The notes beneath the pieces were generated by a model. The model ran no database searches. It was given only the letters and a program-made list of their open reading frames with translations, and was not told the origin of the DNA. This document shows, one piece after another, positions 1 to 7,651 of a stretch of DNA of 22,401 nucleotides. Position numbers and translations under genes: made by a program. This DNA comes from a virus, in the IMG/VR virus record IMGVR_UViG_3300046000_006266, positions 1 through 22,401 of that record; one strand, written 5' to 3'. Positions within the stretch are counted from its first letter, which is position 1, and every line of letters begins with the position of its first letter.

Positions 1-1
1 G

Positions 2-544
2 GTATGGAAAGACGAAAAGAAATCGTTTGACTTTGCCATTAAGGCGATTGGCGATGACATGTATCGTGGGCTTGGAGTAGTGTTTGGTGGCAAAGACCTC
101 ACCAAAGACGAGTTCACCAAGCACACTGATTTAGGACTTGAGCGATCTCCTGAAAACATTCCCGTGTTTTTTGAGCATGGGTTGGATGATTCGGGGATTG
201 GCACTGCCGAACTGCGTAAACCGATTGGTCGGGTGGTGAAAGCAGAGCAAGACGATGTTGGTGTGTGGTTTGAGTTTCAGCTTAATAAACGCTCCAAGTA
301 CGTTGAGCGCATCAAGGATTTGATTCACTCGGGTGCGGTTGGTCTTTCAACCGGCGCACTCCCTCACGTGGTGGAAAGAGAAAACGGGCAACTCAAGCAG
401 TGGTACATAGGTGAGTTAAGCATCACGACGCACCCTGCCGAGCCACGGACTCTTGTTCATACAACGCCAAAGGTGGAGGCTAAAGCAGATGATGAATCAT
501 CTGAGTCGCCACGACGGCCGATAGTAATCTTTCTAAAAAAGTAA
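2..544 (+). CDS. prohead protease, HK97 U35-like (5' partial)
   Basis: Probable caudovirus prohead (capsid maturation) serine protease, which cleaves scaffold/delta-domain segments during head assembly. The frame is open to the left window edge; the first internal ATG is at 59, but the codons before it (ending ...AIKAIGDD) read like normal protease N-terminus, so the true start is probably outside the window. Visible family features are the opening strand around MYRGLGVVFGG, the region ENIPVFFEHG with a candidate catalytic His, the segment GAVGLSTGALPHVV with a candidate catalytic Ser, and the closing LSITTHPAEPRT. The major capsid gene follows after 9 bp, the usual order. The C-terminal 25 residues are polar and basic. 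The family call rests on recognised motif order and context; the exact catalytic residues are inferred. Confidence 0.8.
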   Translation, partial: VWKDEKKSFDFAIKAIGDDMYRGLGVVFGGKDLTKDEFTKHTDLGLERSPENIPVFFEHGLDDSGIGTAELRKPIGRVVKAEQDDVGVWFEFQLNKRSKYVERIKDLIHSGAVGLSTGALPHVVERENGQLKQWYIGELSITTHPAEPRTLVHTTPKVEAKADDESSESPRRPIVIFLKK

Positions 545-553
545 GGTAAGGAC

Positions 554-1690
554 ATGCCTGACACTGTAACTCTTGACATGAATGAATTGGCATCACAGGT
601 GGCTGGATCCATTAAGGCGGATGTCATCGCCAGCCTGTTGAATGACCCAATCGTTGCCAAGCACGGCGTGGTCACCCCTGATGGTGGCGTTGCCGACAAG
701 GAAGTGAAGAACTTTGCCGACTACATGGCAGCCGTGATTCGTCGTGATGACAAGCGGTTGACCGGCGTATACGGCGTAAAGGCACAGGTGGAAAGCTCTG
801 GTACGAGTGGCGGTTATGCGGTTCCGCCTGAGTACGGTGGCATGATTGATGGCTATGCTGTTGAGTCTGGATTGATTCGTCCAGGCGCAATGGTCATGTC
901 GGTCAACAGCCCTGAGTTTAAGGCTCCGCGCTACGACCAGACGATTGCTCCCGATGGCTCATCGGCCATGCTTGCCGGTGTGAAGTTGTTCTGGACGGCA
1001 GAAGCTGGGAACATTCAGTCAACCCAGGTCAAGTTTGACCAGATTGATCTGCGTGCCCACAAGTTGGCAGCGTACATCCAAATCACTAGCGAGTTGCTTG
1101 CTGATGCTCCGGCCTTGTCGGGAATGCTGATTCGTCAGTTTGGTCAAGCCAAAGCATGGTTTGAGGATTACAACTTCCTTAGCGGTAACGGCGTAGGAAA
1201 GCCGTTGGGTATCCTCAATGCACCTGCCACGTACTCGGTTACGCGCGACACCGCCACCGACTTTAAGTTGGCTGATGCCAAGAACATGATTGCCCGTATG
1301 CCAGCAAGTGCGCTTGGTCGTGCGGTATTTATCATGCACCAGAGCGTCATGCCCAAGCTGTATAGCATGGCTGAGAGCGGTAACTTTGTTACTTTCTTGC
1401 GTGACTTGCAGGGCCGTCCGGCAACGCAGTTGCTTGGTCACACTGTCTTGTTTACTGAGAAGCTTCCGGTGCTTGGCACGGCTGGCGACGTGTTGTTGGT
1501 TGACCGCAACGCATACTACATCATGGATCGACAAGACACCACCATCAGCACCAGCGATGCTCCGGCGTTCTTGACTGACCAGATGACGATGCGTATGACC
1601 AGCCGTCTTGATGGTCAGCCTGCATTGAACGACAAGATCACCCTTGCCGATGGTTCGTATCAGGTTTCGCCGTTTATCAAGTTGAGCTAG
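554..1690 (+). CDS. major capsid protein, HK97 fold
   Basis: A 378-aa HK97-family major capsid protein that would form the icosahedral shell. The first ~75 residues are helical and charged, as expected for a scaffold-like delta domain removed by the protease encoded just upstream. The mature part probably begins near the SSGTSGGYAVPPEYGG stretch, a typical start of the ordered capsid domain. Other family-like segments are LRAHKLAAYIQITSELLADA, AWFEDYNFLSGNGVGKPLGI and the C-terminal MTMRMTSRLDGQPAL. Length is normal for the family. The ATG follows AAGGTAAGGAC closely. Context (protease before, small virion protein after) fits a head module. The exact cleavage site is not determined. Confidence 0.92.
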   Translation: MPDTVTLDMNELASQVAGSIKADVIASLLNDPIVAKHGVVTPDGGVADKEVKNFADYMAAVIRRDDKRLTGVYGVKAQVESSGTSGGYAVPPEYGGMIDGYAVESGLIRPGAMVMSVNSPEFKAPRYDQTIAPDGSSAMLAGVKLFWTAEAGNIQSTQVKFDQIDLRAHKLAAYIQITSELLADAPALSGMLIRQFGQAKAWFEDYNFLSGNGVGKPLGILNAPATYSVTRDTATDFKLADAKNMIARMPASALGRAVFIMHQSVMPKLYSMAESGNFVTFLRDLQGRPATQLLGHTVLFTEKLPVLGTAGDVLLVDRNAYYIMDRQDTTISTSDAPAFLTDQMTMRMTSRLDGQPALNDKITLADGSYQVSPFIKLS

Positions 1691-1700
1691 GAGTAAGGAA

Positions 1701-2144
1701 ATGCCTCATTTCACCGAACGACTGTCTGAGGGTTTGGCAATCATCGCCACGATTGACCCTGCCTCACACAGCACTGCCCAGAACAGCGATGGTATTGACA
1801 TGCGCTTGTTCCGGCGTGTTATCTTTGTGGTGGCCGCAGGTGCCATTGGCGCAAACACTCTTACGGCAGTTATCAAGGGTGGCAACGACAATAGCACGTT
1901 TGCGACCACGTTGACCGGCAAGACGTTTTCGTCGGGCGTGTTCAGCGGTAGCGTGGATAACAACACGCAGGGTATCATTGAAGTGACTGCCGAAGAGTGT
2001 GCCGCGCAGGACGTGCGCTACATTCGCATGGAAGCCACTCCAAGTGGTGCTGCCATCTTTGGCGTGGTAGCCCTTGCTGGTGTCGCTCGGTACGAGCCTG
2101 CAAGCGACTACGATTTGGCATCCGTCGCAGAGATTGTTGCATAA
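1701..2144 (+). CDS. small virion protein, possible head decoration protein
   Basis: A 147-aa protein not assigned to a named family. It starts 10 bp after the capsid gene with a good ribosome binding site (GGAG then AAGGAA). Composition is rich in small and beta-branched residues (Ala, Gly, Thr, Val, Ile) with alternating hydrophobic strands, for example RRVIFVVAAGAIGANTLTAVI and AAIFGVVALAGVARYEPAS, suggesting a beta-sandwich. Many tailed phages encode a small structural or decoration protein directly after the capsid gene. The structural role is inferred from position and composition; no catalytic motif is seen. Alternatives are a minor head protein or a head fibre base. Confidence 0.5.
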   Translation: MPHFTERLSEGLAIIATIDPASHSTAQNSDGIDMRLFRRVIFVVAAGAIGANTLTAVIKGGNDNSTFATTLTGKTFSSGVFSGSVDNNTQGIIEVTAEECAAQDVRYIRMEATPSGAAIFGVVALAGVARYEPASDYDLASVAEIVA

Positions 2145-2168
2145 GAACAGACGAAGGGGGAAAGTGCT

Positions 2169-2828
2169 GTGAAGCTGTTTATTTTTATGCCACGGTTGCG
2201 TACCATTGGACGGACGCACGTTGCACTGTGGGAAGCTCGACAGACGTGGGGGAAGCCTCACATGTATGTGGAGTATCAACACGAACAACCGTCGAAAGAT
2301 GGATACACGAACGTGACGCACAACTATGAGAAAGCTCGCCAGCACTTTCTCTCTACGGACTGCGACGCATTTGTCAGTGTGGAGGATGACATCATCATTC
2401 CAAAGCATGGCATCAATGCACTTGCAGAATTGAACGTGGATGTTGCTATGGGTGTCTATTGTCTACGGCAAAAACCGAACTACCGATGGAACGCTTTTGT
2501 GACCGTTGATGAGTCAGAGGGATTGTCGTGGACAGATCACAACAGCCCAAAAGTTTGCGAGCTTGCTCATAATGGCTGGGTAAAAGAAGTAGCAGGCGTT
2601 GGTCTTGGATTTACCATGATTCAGCGACATGTGCTAGAAACGCTAAAGTTTGAGAAGCGCGGAGGCGCATCAAACGATTGGTACTTTAGCATTGACTGCC
2701 AGAAGCATGGCTTTGGTCAGTTTGCTCACTTCGGCGTGTTGTGTGGACACATGATACAAACCAACACTCGCAAAATCTTGTGGCCGGATTACACGGCGCA
2801 CAATATGCACCGAGAGGAAGCTATCTAA
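2169..2828 (+). CDS. glycosyltransferase-like (GT-A type) protein
   Basis: A 219-aa protein starting at GTG with a strong AAGGGGG ribosome binding site. It resembles small phage GT-A glycosyltransferases, which move a sugar from a nucleotide donor to an acceptor. The strand-plus-acid motif DAFVSVEDDIIIP (EDD at residues 72-74) is a candidate metal/nucleotide-sugar binding DxD equivalent; later come GVGLGFTMIQRHVLE, the acidic SNDWYFSIDC and the HFGVLCGHM segment, a pattern seen near the active site of such enzymes. Its stop overlaps the next start (TAATG), so it is embedded in the head operon and probably expressed late. A plausible role is glycosylation of virion proteins; modification of phage DNA or host envelope is possible. 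The family call is moderate, the substrate unknown. Confidence 0.6.
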   Translation: MKLFIFMPRLRTIGRTHVALWEARQTWGKPHMYVEYQHEQPSKDGYTNVTHNYEKARQHFLSTDCDAFVSVEDDIIIPKHGINALAELNVDVAMGVYCLRQKPNYRWNAFVTVDESEGLSWTDHNSPKVCELAHNGWVKEVAGVGLGFTMIQRHVLETLKFEKRGGASNDWYFSIDCQKHGFGQFAHFGVLCGHMIQTNTRKILWPDYTAHNMHREEAI

Positions 2829-3475
2829 TGGCATACGTAACGCTTGAAGCGTTGAAACGATACCTAAAAATCGCCACCGGTGTTACCGTTGACGACACAC
2901 TGCTGACTGAGTTGATTGCTGACGCTACAAGCATCATCAATGCCTACACTGACCGAGTGTTTGAGGCATCCGTTGATACGGTACGACGCTTTGACGCAGT
3001 GCGGTATCGTGAGTATGCCGACCGGATGCAAATTGAGTACTATCAATATTTTGACTACTACGACCAACGAGTACTATGGCTTGGCAAGTACGATCTTGCA
3101 CAAATCACCTCGATTGTAAATGGTGATGGCACAACCGTTGCAAGCACAGAGTACGTTACCCTTCCTATTAACGCAATCGCTGACGGACGGCCAATCTACG
3201 GGATTCGGTTGAAGCTGGATAGCGATATTGTATGGACGTGGAATGACAGCCCTGATGCTGCTATTGTAGTGACCGGTCGGTGGGCGTATTCGGTAACGTG
3301 TCCAGGGGCAATATCCTTTGCCACCAAGCGGTTAGCGCAATACCTGTATAAACAAAAAGATACAAGTGCTGAGCTTGACCGCACCATCTATACCGCAGAT
3401 GGTATGGTTGTTCCGAACTCACTCCCAGCGGACGTGGTGCAATATCTTGAGCCATATAAGAGGTTGGTAATATGA
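2828..3475 (+). CDS. head-tail connector, gp6-like
   Basis: A 215-aa protein in the position and with the fold signature of HK97 gp6-like connectors, which form a ring below the portal. The N-terminus (AYVTLEALKRYLKI, then DDTLLTELIADATSIINAYTDRVF) is the typical helical start of this family. The frame is open further upstream to 2741, but the ATG at 2828 overlaps the preceding stop as TAATG, so the shorter start is chosen. The middle is rich in Tyr and Asp (EYYQYFDYYDQ). The C-terminal half has a strand-rich part followed by a helical segment (ISFATKRLAQYLYKQKD). Its stop overlaps the next start as ATGA. Confidence 0.72.
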   Translation: MAYVTLEALKRYLKIATGVTVDDTLLTELIADATSIINAYTDRVFEASVDTVRRFDAVRYREYADRMQIEYYQYFDYYDQRVLWLGKYDLAQITSIVNGDGTTVASTEYVTLPINAIADGRPIYGIRLKLDSDIVWTWNDSPDAAIVVTGRWAYSVTCPGAISFATKRLAQYLYKQKDTSAELDRTIYTADGMVVPNSLPADVVQYLEPYKRLVI

Positions 3476-3909
3476 GTCAGATTAACGATATTATTCAAGA
3501 CCTTGCGGCGATGTCTGTTAACGGAATCACCGCCGAGTACAGTACGACGCTTCGAGATGATGCCGTATCGGCAGTACTGCCATACCGCTTTATTTCGCAC
3601 CGTGGTGCTGGGATGTCAGCAAGTGCGCTCAATCGCACCACATTCTCCGGCCCTGCATATGAGTTGCAGTGGAAAATCGTAGATGCGGTATTGATTCGAG
3701 CGGTTGCTTCTGGCATTGGTGTATCGGATATTAGCTTTGATGTCTATGACTACATGGGTGAGTACGTATCGGCGTTGCGAGATATTGCAACGAACAAGTA
3801 CGTGGTGACCGATGTGCAAATAGAGTCAACGCTCGTAGAGTGGCCTGCTTCGTCAGATCGCCGATACGATGCGGTGATTGCAGTAGTTACGATTTCTGAA
3901 AACAATTAG
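3472..3909 (+). CDS. head-tail joining or tail-terminator candidate
   Basis: A 145-aa protein that starts inside the connector stop (ATGA overlap). No family is recognised with certainty. The position between connector and major tail protein is where siphophages encode head-closure and tail-terminator proteins, and the alpha/beta pattern (helix IINDIIQDLAAMSV, strands around YELQWKIVDAVLIRAVA, closing DAVIAVVTISENN) fits a tail-terminator-like fold. The role is inferred from gene order. Confidence 0.45.
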   Translation: MSQINDIIQDLAAMSVNGITAEYSTTLRDDAVSAVLPYRFISHRGAGMSASALNRTTFSGPAYELQWKIVDAVLIRAVASGIGVSDISFDVYDYMGEYVSALRDIATNKYVVTDVQIESTLVEWPASSDRRYDAVIAVVTISENN

Positions 3910-3918
3910 GAGAAACTG

Positions 3919-4416
3919 ATGGCACAAACATCTGCAACGGTATCGGGCGTAATTGCTCGCATTGAAGTCAGTGCTGATTTGACTATTTGGCGCAACATCT
4001 CTGGTAGCGCACAAAGTGTGCAAAGCACTGACCAGGAGCGTGCCACAAACGAGGCATACACGTTGGATGGCGACACGGCTATCATTGCTACCGGCAAGCG
4101 ACAGCCGATTGACCTTGAGTTCAACATTGTGTACAGTGATACTAGCACGGAGGCCTACGAAGTCGCACGCGCCATTTTTGAGAGTGGCGATACGGGCAGT
4201 AAGGTATACGTGCGTTGGGTGCCGACCGGCGGAGCTGATGTGGCGTCGCCAATGTATCGCACGCCAATCACCGGCTCACCGGCGTTTATCACCATGTTCC
4301 GTTATCCAGCGGTAGACGCTGCCGCTCCTGGGCCCATCATGGGAATGTTTCGAGTACGCACGCCGTTTGTCCAGAAAACCACGGCGGGCAATACTACCGG
4401 AGGAAGTGGTACCTAA
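3919..4416 (+). CDS. major tail (tube) protein
   Basis: A 165-aa predicted tail tube protein, which would polymerise in hexameric rings to form the non-contractile tail. The ribosome binding site is AGGAGAAA before the ATG. Start-proximal sequence reads ARIEVSADLTIWRNISGSAQSV, followed by a TLDGDTAIIATGKRQPIDL segment like the beta-hairpin regions of tube proteins, then IVYSDTSTEAYEVARAIFESG. The C-terminus is short and Gly/Thr-rich. It lies immediately before the tail chaperone pair and tape measure gene, the conserved siphophage location. Stop and next start overlap (TAATG). Family assignment is mainly from context and length. Confidence 0.65.
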   Translation: MAQTSATVSGVIARIEVSADLTIWRNISGSAQSVQSTDQERATNEAYTLDGDTAIIATGKRQPIDLEFNIVYSDTSTEAYEVARAIFESGDTGSKVYVRWVPTGGADVASPMYRTPITGSPAFITMFRYPAVDAAAPGPIMGMFRVRTPFVQKTTAGNTTGGSGT

Positions 4417-4655
4417 TGAAGAAGGCATTTCTGTATAAGTTGAAACGCAGTGACTTAACGGTCGCAGACATGAAGTTTATGTCGAACATGCGTAATGGGG
4501 GAGTGACTGATGCAGAGGTCGTTGATTGGCTAGACCGTGTGGTTGAGGGGGGTGTCATGCACATTCCCCTTGACCAATTTCCCGATTTGTATGCGGAAGT
4601 GTACAAGCAGTTCTACGAGATTGACGATCCAGAGGACGCATCGGGAAAAGCTTAA
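4416..4655 (+). CDS. tail assembly chaperone G (0-frame product)
   Basis: A 79-aa tail assembly chaperone corresponding in place and design to lambda gpG, which with the frameshift product gpGT binds the tape measure protein during tail assembly. The sequence is short, helical and acidic near its end (FYEIDDPEDASGKA). The ATG overlaps the previous stop. The last codons before the TAA are TCG GGA AAA GCT, containing a slippery heptamer in the correct phase. Without frameshifting, translation ends at 4655; with a -1 shift it continues to 4840. The call rests on position before the tape measure gene, length, and the frameshift signal. Confidence 0.82.
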   Translation: MKKAFLYKLKRSDLTVADMKFMSNMRNGGVTDAEVVDWLDRVVEGGVMHIPLDQFPDLYAEVYKQFYEIDDPEDASGKA

Positions 4656-4840
4656 AGTTCCGCTTGATGGCGCACCTTCATACCGGAACTGAATCCATGC
4701 CGTTTGAGCTACTACTCTTACGGCTTTGCCGAGAGTTTCACGTACTGCCAAGTGCGCTGTTGGCAGAGCCGTGGGAGTATATTGCTCCATTGTTAGTGTG
4801 TATGTCAGTAGAAGCGGAAGTAAGGGAGTTTCGGAGATGA
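4416..4840 (+). CDS. tail assembly chaperone GT (-1 frameshift fusion)
   Basis: A predicted 141-aa fusion: 78 codons in frame from 4416 to 4649, then re-reading base 4649 and continuing in the -1 frame to the TGA at 4838-4840. The extension (63 aa) starts SLKFRLMAHL and contains ELLLLRLCREFHVLPSALL and EPWEYIAPLLVCMSVEAEV, a helical pattern with the Trp-Glu and acidic features usual for T domains. It has no good independent start and ends exactly at the tape measure start (ATGA overlap), as expected for a T domain reached only by frameshifting. In lambda the GT form bridges the tape measure and tail tube subunits. The frame geometry is seen directly; frameshift efficiency is not known. Confidence 0.8.
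4643..4690 (+). promoter_or_regulatory. programmed -1 ribosomal frameshift signal
   Basis: The slippery heptamer G GGA AAA (4643-4649) matches X-XXY-YYZ in the G reading frame and is close to lambda's G GGA AAG. It is followed after 6 nt by a perfect 7-bp stem, AGTTCCG (4656-4662) with CGGAACT (4684-4690), loop 21 nt, the usual spacing for a stimulatory structure. The 0-frame stop TAA lies at 4653-4655 between slip site and stem. Confidence 0.85.
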
Positions 4841-7650
4841 CCAACGAGCAATTTAAGGTAACGTTTTCCGCAAACAATCAGCTTTCTGCGGTGCTGACAC
4901 AAATCACCAATGAACTTGACCAAACGTATCAAACAGCTGGCAAGACCACGAAGGCCATGCAGTCGTTGTCAAAGTCGTTTACTTCAACGGCTGGAATGAA
5001 TAAGTTTTCGCAAAACATGTTGGCAGTGCAAAACTCGCTCAACACTTTGTCGGGAACGTTGAATGTTTCTAAACTAAATAATGCCGCAACCGCAGTAACA
5101 AACATCGCCAACGCATTGCAGGCACTTTCTAAAATTACCGGCCCCAAAAGTGTTATTTCTTCACTACGTTCATTAAGCAATTTGAGCGTAAACAAACTAT
5201 CTAACTCAATGCAGAAGTTGGCCGTTTCAAGTGGAGCTGTGGCACGAAACCTCAATAGCATTACCAAATCAATGGCAAAGCTTAACGCAATGGGCGCGTT
5301 AAATGCAAAAATAAAAATTACTACACCTACCACCGGCACTGCTGGCACAGGCATCGGCGGTACGGGTACCGGCACCGGAGGAACAGCGGCAGCTACTGCT
5401 AAAGCTACCAAACCCATGACTGCGTGGAAAACATTTGAGAAAACATTGCATGTGTTTAACTCGTTGTCTTTTGCTATAGGCACAGTAACACTTGCAATGC
5501 AACGATTTTACGACAATATTGCAAAAGGTAATGAACTTACTGACCGTCAAGCGACTCTTTTAGCTGTAGTGCAAAGCAAAGGATTGAATCCAAGTATTAC
5601 AGCAACGCAAAAATACGGACAAGCAATGCAAGTGGCAGTTGAAAACCAAAGATTATTTGGTGGATCGCTTGCAGAATCTATTGATGGAATGTTTAAGTTG
5701 CAACAGATGAGTCAAGCATCTGGTGTGTCAATTCATGAATTGAATAAAGCGGTACAACTTCTTTCTATGCGCGATCCTGTGCAAGGAATTGAAGGTGCGA
5801 CTATTGCTATTCAAGAACTTTTGTCGGGCGATCCACTATCACTTCGTCGACGTTTTGAATTGCCAGCAAGTGAAATCAACAAACTTGCCAATATGAGCGG
5901 AAATGCAACTCTTCAACTTGAAGGTCTTACGAAAGTACTTGAACAACAAGGTATTACTGCTGATGTGTTAAATGAGCGATTAAATACCACGGCGCAAACA
6001 TATCGCAATTTTGAATCTGCAATAGATAATTTTTGGACGGTGTTTGGGCAAGGTCAAGCACAACGATTTGAAGGTGTGTTTAAGGGCTTGGGAGATACCG
6101 CAGTTAATTTAATGTTTTCTCCGTATTATTATCAAGCATTGCAAGATGGCTCTGATGATATACGTGAGTATATGGACGAACACACCAAAGCCATATATGA
6201 AGGATATGTATTAAGTGGTCAGATTATTGACGAGGCAGTACGTAAAAGTGTAGAAGTGCAACGAAACGCATATGAAGAGTCTATTCGACTTGACGAACAA
6301 CGATTAAACTCATTGCGTAGATATGCAGAAGAAAGCGCACGTCTACGTGCTGGGGAAGTTGCTCAAATTGGAAACAATGTTGATAATGTTACTGATTTAA
6401 CACAATCTATTGAAGACCAAGCAAAAGCAACAAAATTGAGCACTCATTTGCAATACGCTATGGCGTACATCATGAAAGATGGTGCGTTTAGCGCGTTTCG
6501 ATTTGACGAAGCAATCGAGAAGTTAAGAGATACATTTGCGTTTACCGATGAAGAAGCGGCAGGATTAACTACCGCATTAGACTCATTGCTAAAAGCACAA
6601 ATGGATGCAAATGGGGTTACCGACAAGAATTACGAAGCATATTGGGGGCTTTCTCTTGCTCAAAAAGAAGCAACCAAAAGCACTGCGGCATTGGCAGATG
6701 AAACGTATCGTTTGTACGAAATCTATTTGGACACACAACGTCGCCTTGTGGAGTTTGACAAAGAAGTCTATCGCAAGCGCATTCGTGAAATGCAGGCATA
6801 CTACGCTGATGCCACGCTTTTGCAACAAAAGCGTGCGTATGAGATGCGTGCAAATGACCTTGACCTTGTAGAGGGCAAGAACAAAAAGCTGGATGCGGCA
6901 GATCGCCAGCGGTTGCTTGCCCGTGAAAACATTGAGGCATACGGTCAACTGCAAATGAATCAGGCAGTTGCCCGAGCTAATGAGTATGCACTTCAAGGGA
7001 ATGCCAAGTTTGCCAAAGAGTACTTGGCTATTCAGGAAGAGCGTATCAGTGACGGGGAAAAGCTGTATCAGCAACTCCACGATACGCAGGTACGTTTGGA
7101 GGGCGATCCAGAAGCGCAACAACGTGCTAAGCAAGTGTACGATGATGCAATCAAATTGCAAGAAGAATACTACACTACACGAGTTGGTCTTGCAGATGCT
7201 GCGGCTCGACAAGAACGTGAGGAAGAAGCAAGTCAGCGACGGCAAATCATTGACGATGCCATCCAAAGCGTTATGCAGTTGGAGAATGTAGATGAAAGCC
7301 GTCGGCAGGCCATCATTCAAGGATTGGAGATTGCCAAGACCACCATCACCGACTTGTCCAATACATATGTGGACAAGGTTGATGCGATGCGTGGCAGTCT
7401 TGACTTGCTCGCCAATGCCCTTGCGCGAGTGCGTAACGAGTCAAACATTCTTACCCCCGACCAGCTAGCCGCATTTAACGGTCTTGGCATTGGACAGATT
7501 ACCGCTCCCCCTGGAGGTTCGATTGATGTGAATCAAACCACAGTGAATGTAGGTGGTATTAACATTAGCGTTGCATCGCAGGTAGATCCAGCTCAAATTA
7601 GAACTATCGTGTTAGACGTGCTACAGAAGCAGTTGAATCAGCGAGGATAA
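4837..7650 (+). CDS. tape measure protein
   Basis: A 937-aa tape measure protein, which sets tail length and occupies the tail lumen. The frame is open upstream to 4726, but the ATG at 4837 overlaps the GT stop (ATGA) and has GGGAG upstream, so it is chosen. The N-terminal ~160 residues form Ser/Asn/Leu-rich helices (repeated LNxLS and MxKL patterns), followed by a Gly/Thr-rich linker at about residues 164-195. The middle contains the typical segment IAIQELLSGDPLSLRRRFELP followed by SATYRNFESAIDNFW-like sequence; the rest is long charged coiled coil with many Glu, Arg and Gln. Only one weakly hydrophobic stretch (around LSFAIGTVTLAM) is seen. By the rule of about 0.15 nm per residue the tail would be near 140 nm long. 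Confidence 0.9.
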   Translation: MTNEQFKVTFSANNQLSAVLTQITNELDQTYQTAGKTTKAMQSLSKSFTSTAGMNKFSQNMLAVQNSLNTLSGTLNVSKLNNAATAVTNIANALQALSKITGPKSVISSLRSLSNLSVNKLSNSMQKLAVSSGAVARNLNSITKSMAKLNAMGALNAKIKITTPTTGTAGTGIGGTGTGTGGTAAATAKATKPMTAWKTFEKTLHVFNSLSFAIGTVTLAMQRFYDNIAKGNELTDRQATLLAVVQSKGLNPSITATQKYGQAMQVAVENQRLFGGSLAESIDGMFKLQQMSQASGVSIHELNKAVQLLSMRDPVQGIEGATIAIQELLSGDPLSLRRRFELPASEINKLANMSGNATLQLEGLTKVLEQQGITADVLNERLNTTAQTYRNFESAIDNFWTVFGQGQAQRFEGVFKGLGDTAVNLMFSPYYYQALQDGSDDIREYMDEHTKAIYEGYVLSGQIIDEAVRKSVEVQRNAYEESIRLDEQRLNSLRRYAEESARLRAGEVAQIGNNVDNVTDLTQSIEDQAKATKLSTHLQYAMAYIMKDGAFSAFRFDEAIEKLRDTFAFTDEEAAGLTTALDSLLKAQMDANGVTDKNYEAYWGLSLAQKEATKSTAALADETYRLYEIYLDTQRRLVEFDKEVYRKRIREMQAYYADATLLQQKRAYEMRANDLDLVEGKNKKLDAADRQRLLARENIEAYGQLQMNQAVARANEYALQGNAKFAKEYLAIQEERISDGEKLYQQLHDTQVRLEGDPEAQQRAKQVYDDAIKLQEEYYTTRVGLADAAARQEREEEASQRRQIIDDAIQSVMQLENVDESRRQAIIQGLEIAKTTITDLSNTYVDKVDAMRGSLDLLANALARVRNESNILTPDQLAAFNGLGIGQITAPPGGSIDVNQTTVNVGGINISVASQVDPAQIRTIVLDVLQKQLNQRG

Positions 7651-7651
7651 C

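Noticed and set aside
1764-2408. 214-aa minus-strand frame across the virion-protein and glycosyltransferase genes.
   Set aside because: Antisense shadow with Cys/His/Arg-rich sequence lacking domain character and lying opposite two well-supported genes.
4726-4836. N-terminal extension of the tape measure protein to 4726.
   Set aside because: It overlaps the T frame of the chaperone; ATG 4837 has the ATGA overlap and a ribosome binding site.
5030-6650. Apparent AT-richer codon style in the middle of the tape measure gene, suggesting mosaic recombination.
   Set aside because: Visible only by impression; without a computed GC3 profile it cannot be separated from amino-acid composition effects.
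6589-7320. 243-aa minus-strand frame inside the tape measure gene.
   Set aside because: Antisense of a coiled-coil gene; Leu/Cys/Ile-rich as expected for the complement of Gln/Lys/Glu codons.
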